DNA of 17,813 nt from an uncultured Eubacterium sp. GTDB lineage: Bacteria > Bacillota > Clostridia > Lachnospirales > Lachnospiraceae. Shown here piece after piece: positions 16,501 to 17,813 of the stretch. The position numbers and the translations under genes were made by a program. Numbering within the stretch: the stretch's first letter is position 1; each line of letters begins with the position of its first letter. The stretch lies in contig CAJOOU010000204.1 of NCBI GenBank assembly GCA_905236735.1, positions 1-17,813 of the forward strand, in the 5' to 3' direction. Below the pieces are notes generated by a model, which searched no databases, was not told the DNA's origin, and saw nothing but the letters and a program-made list of their open reading frames with translations.

Positions 16501-17771
16501 AAGAAAGAGGCGAAAGACGCGAAATTGCAACGACAGCATACGACAAAAAACCTTTTACAGAGCAGATGTTTAAGGACGGATATACTATTATTTCACCGCA
16601 GATGTCTCCGATACATTTCGACCTTATTGAGACTGCTTTCCATGCGGAAGGATTCAATATAGTCGTATCTGATGCCACCGACAGACAGTCTGTGGATATG
16701 GGACTTAAATATGTTAATAACGATGCCTGTTATCCGTCGCTTATCACCGTAGGACAGATAATGACAGAGGTAATGAGCGGTAAATACGATCTTGACCGTA
16801 CAGCGATAATCATTACCCAGACGGGCGGAGGATGCAGGGCGTCAAATTATATAGGATTTATAAGAAGAGCTCTTGAAAAAACGGGACATGGCAATATACC
16901 GGTTATATCCCTTAATCTTTCGGGACTTGAGGGTAATCCGGGATTTAAGATTACCTGGCCGCTTTTAAAGAGAGGTATAATGGGACTTGTCTGGGGAGAC
17001 ATATTTATGAAGTGCCTCTACGCAACAAGGCCATATGAGGCTGAGGAAGGGGCGGCAAATGCTCTCCATGAGAAATTAAAGTCAGAGTGCAACGCCCTTC
17101 TTTCAAGGAAAAAGGCTCCTACAATCAGAGAGTATACGAAGATGTGTAAAAAGATTGTAAGGGAGTTTGATACCCTAAAGAGAAGGGATATCAAAAAGCC
17201 AAGGGTCGGAGTTGTTGGAGAAATTCTTGTTAAATTCCACCCCGGAGCAAACAATCATCTTGTGGAACTGCTTGAGAAGGAAGGTGCCGAGGCAGTGGTG
17301 CCGGATTTGCTGGACTTTTTTAACTATTGTTTTTATAACGCCAACTTTAAGGCTAAAGAGCTTGGCAAAAGTAAAAAGACGGCTTTTTTATGCAACCTCG
17401 GTATAAGAGGACTTGAACTTTTAAGAAGTCCTGCCACAAAGGCTTACAAAAAGAGCGTCCACTTTAAGCCGCCCGTTCCGATACAGACACTTGCGCGTTA
17501 TGCTGAGCCTATAGTATCATTAGGTAATCAGACGGGAGAAGGATGGTTTTTGACCGGAGAAATGATAGAACTCATAAAGAGCGGAGCTTCGAATATTGTC
17601 TGCACACAGCCGTTTGCCTGCCTGCCCAACCATATAGTAGGCAAGGGCGTAATAAAGAAACTCAGACATGAATATCCGGAATCAAATATTGTAGCAATAG
17701 ACTACGACCCGGGTGCAAGTGAGGTAAACCAGCTCAACAGAATTAAACTTATGCTATCAAATGCTAGGTAA
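13539..17771 (+). CDS. Giant 2-hydroxyacyl-CoA dehydratase activase-like protein: two BadF/BcrA ATPase domains fused to DUF2229 and a reductase-like C-terminal part
   Basis: 1410 residues from ATG 13539, chosen over in-frame ATG 13524 because GGAGG at 13530-13534 precedes it. Domains by eye: ASKHA ATPase 1 (~8-270; GIDIGSTT at 10, Cys128 in GICAGGTG, Cys167 in ARCGVF); ASKHA ATPase 2 (~323-590; GIDAGSTT at 325, Cys447/Cys451 in CSSGCG, Cys486 in TRCTVF); a cysteine cluster 608-634 (CKGCTNRC then NRCEKG); DUF2229-like region (~675-900; SECYPAKLAHGH); and a region resembling the dehydratase-like COG3580/COG3581 proteins to the end, with conserved Cys938, Cys1064, Cys1099, Cys1355 and Cys1361. 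In the characterised activator HgdC two cysteines per monomer bridge one [4Fe-4S] cluster at a homodimer interface; here two ATPase domains in one chain could form that pair internally. Family role: ATP-driven low-potential electron transfer. Substrate unknown; no CoA-transferase or separate dehydratase subunits are nearby. Confidence 0.88.
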   Translation: MLDGFFYKLGIDIGSTTVKVALLDNEDTILFSDYERHFANIRETLKNLLEKAYAKSGEVRIAPVITGSGGLALAKHLGIPFVQEVIAVSKALKEAAPQTDVAIELGGEDAKIIYFEGKNVEQRMNGICAGGTGSFIDQMASLIQTDASGLNEYAKNYKALYPIAARCGVFAKTDIQPLINEGATREDLAASIFQAVVNQTISGLACGKPIRGHVAFLGGPLHFLSELKSAFIRTLKLDEEHIINPDNSHLFAAIGSALNFDENYTYELSEVIEKLSGELKMEFEVERMEPLFAGEDEYREFTSRHGKASVEKGSLAEYHGKCFLGIDAGSTTTKVAVVGEDGSLLYSFYSNNNGSPLATSIKAMKEIHSLLNDDAQIVYSCSTGYGEALLKSALMLDEGEVETVAHYYAAAFFNPAVDCILDIGGQDMKCIKIKDGAVDSVMLNEACSSGCGSFIETFAKSLNFSVQDFAKEALFARHPIDLGTRCTVFMNSKVKQAQKEGASVADISAGLAYSVIKNALFKVIKLSDASELGKNVVVQGGTFYNDAVLRSFEKIANVEVVRPDIAGIMGAFGCGLIARERYKEGINTSMLSIEEIENLTYETKLSRCKGCTNRCILTINNFSGGRSFITGNRCEKGLGKEKTKSDIPNLFEYKNKRLFSYKPLSAKEAERGSVGLPRVLNFYENYPFWFTFFTSLKFRVLLSPAGGRKIYEMGIESIPSESECYPAKLAHGHIAWLIDKDVDFIFYPSVPYERREFEDSDNHYNCPIVTSYSENIKNNVDEITSGKVRFLNPFLSFESEEIIGEKLIEIFGKEFGISASEVRAAVRAAWEEQANERRDILRKGKETLEYLEKTGGKGIVLAGRPYHLDPEINHGIPELITSYGIAVLTEDSVSNLGEIERPLIVLDQWMYHSRLYAAANFVKTRDNLDLIQLNSFGCGLDAVTTDAVNDILRKSGKIYTCLKIDEVNNLGAAKIRIRSLLAAIRVKEERGERREIATTAYDKKPFTEQMFKDGYTIISPQMSPIHFDLIETAFHAEGFNIVVSDATDRQSVDMGLKYVNNDACYPSLITVGQIMTEVMSGKYDLDRTAIIITQTGGGCRASNYIGFIRRALEKTGHGNIPVISLNLSGLEGNPGFKITWPLLKRGIMGLVWGDIFMKCLYATRPYEAEEGAANALHEKLKSECNALLSRKKAPTIREYTKMCKKIVREFDTLKRRDIKKPRVGVVGEILVKFHPGANNHLVELLEKEGAEAVVPDLLDFFNYCFYNANFKAKELGKSKKTAFLCNLGIRGLELLRSPATKAYKKSVHFKPPVPIQTLARYAEPIVSLGNQTGEGWFLTGEMIELIKSGASNIVCTQPFACLPNHIVGKGVIKKLRHEYPESNIVAIDYDPGASEVNQLNRIKLMLSNAR

Positions 17772-17784
17772 ACCGGAGGGTTAT

Positions 17785-17813
17785 ATGATATACAATTTAC
17801 AACGAAAATTCGG
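17785..17813 (+). CDS. Start of an unidentified gene, cut by the window edge
   Basis: ATG at 17785 follows GGAGGG (17775-17780) with a 4-nt gap and begins MIYNLQRKF. Only nine full codons are present. It starts 13 bp after the large activase-like gene and is probably co-transcribed with it. Short basic N-termini of this kind are common in membrane sensor kinases of Firmicutes, but nine residues cannot support a function. Confidence 0.5.

Noticed and set aside
1..17813. Mobile element, prophage, CRISPR array or defence system
   Set aside because: No transposase, integrase, direct repeat array, or recognised defence gene; the gene content is housekeeping metabolism and signalling with uniform base usage.

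Overview
The window looks like chromosome from a motile, anaerobic, low-to-mid GC Firmicute, most likely a member of the Lachnospiraceae. This rests on the clostridial-style tmRNA tag, AGGAGG-type ribosome binding sites with some TTG starts, SigA-type promoters, a Bacillus-type iron-sulfur PurF, a BirA/BioY pair of the Gram-positive kind and a very large 2-hydroxyacyl-CoA dehydratase activase-like protein. The family is an inference; no rRNA is present to settle it.

Layout. 26-1492 is a membrane-anchored L,D-transpeptidase. Its last codons overlap the promoter of ssrA (tmRNA, 1528-1865). A near-symmetric 18-bp stem hairpin at 1877-1927 separates ssrA from the convergent gpmI (3482-1950, minus). 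gpmI and a two-part class II aldolase-like gene (3602-4624) diverge from a 119-bp spacer. Next come two tandem, related membrane GGDEF genes: a short one with a destroyed active site (4701-5486) and a complete sensor cyclase (5498-7003). A purine block follows, purC-purF-(chemotaxis receptor)-purB (7048-12798), with gaps of 26 and 15 bp around the receptor gene and an 8-bp purC/purF overlap. bioY (12918-13475) has its own promoter, whose -35 box lies inside a perfect inverted repeat that fits a BirA operator. A 1410-residue ATPase/iron-sulfur protein (13539-17771) has a separate promoter overlapping the bioY stop codon. The first codons of one more gene sit at the right edge.

How the genes work together. 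PurC, PurF and PurB are three steps of de novo IMP/AMP synthesis and are probably co-transcribed with the chemoreceptor between purF and purB. The two GGDEF proteins look like a duplicated pair in which one copy lost its sensor and catalysis but kept the c-di-GMP inhibitory-site motif. bioY points to biotin uptake under biotin control. The large C-terminal gene combines the ATP-driven activator and the reductase-like parts of the 2-hydroxyacyl-CoA dehydratase system in one chain; its substrate cannot be read from the sequence.

The only stretch longer than 300 bases without a protein gene is 1493-1949, which holds the ssrA promoter, tmRNA and terminator. I found no CRISPR array, insertion sequence, rRNA or ordinary tRNA.
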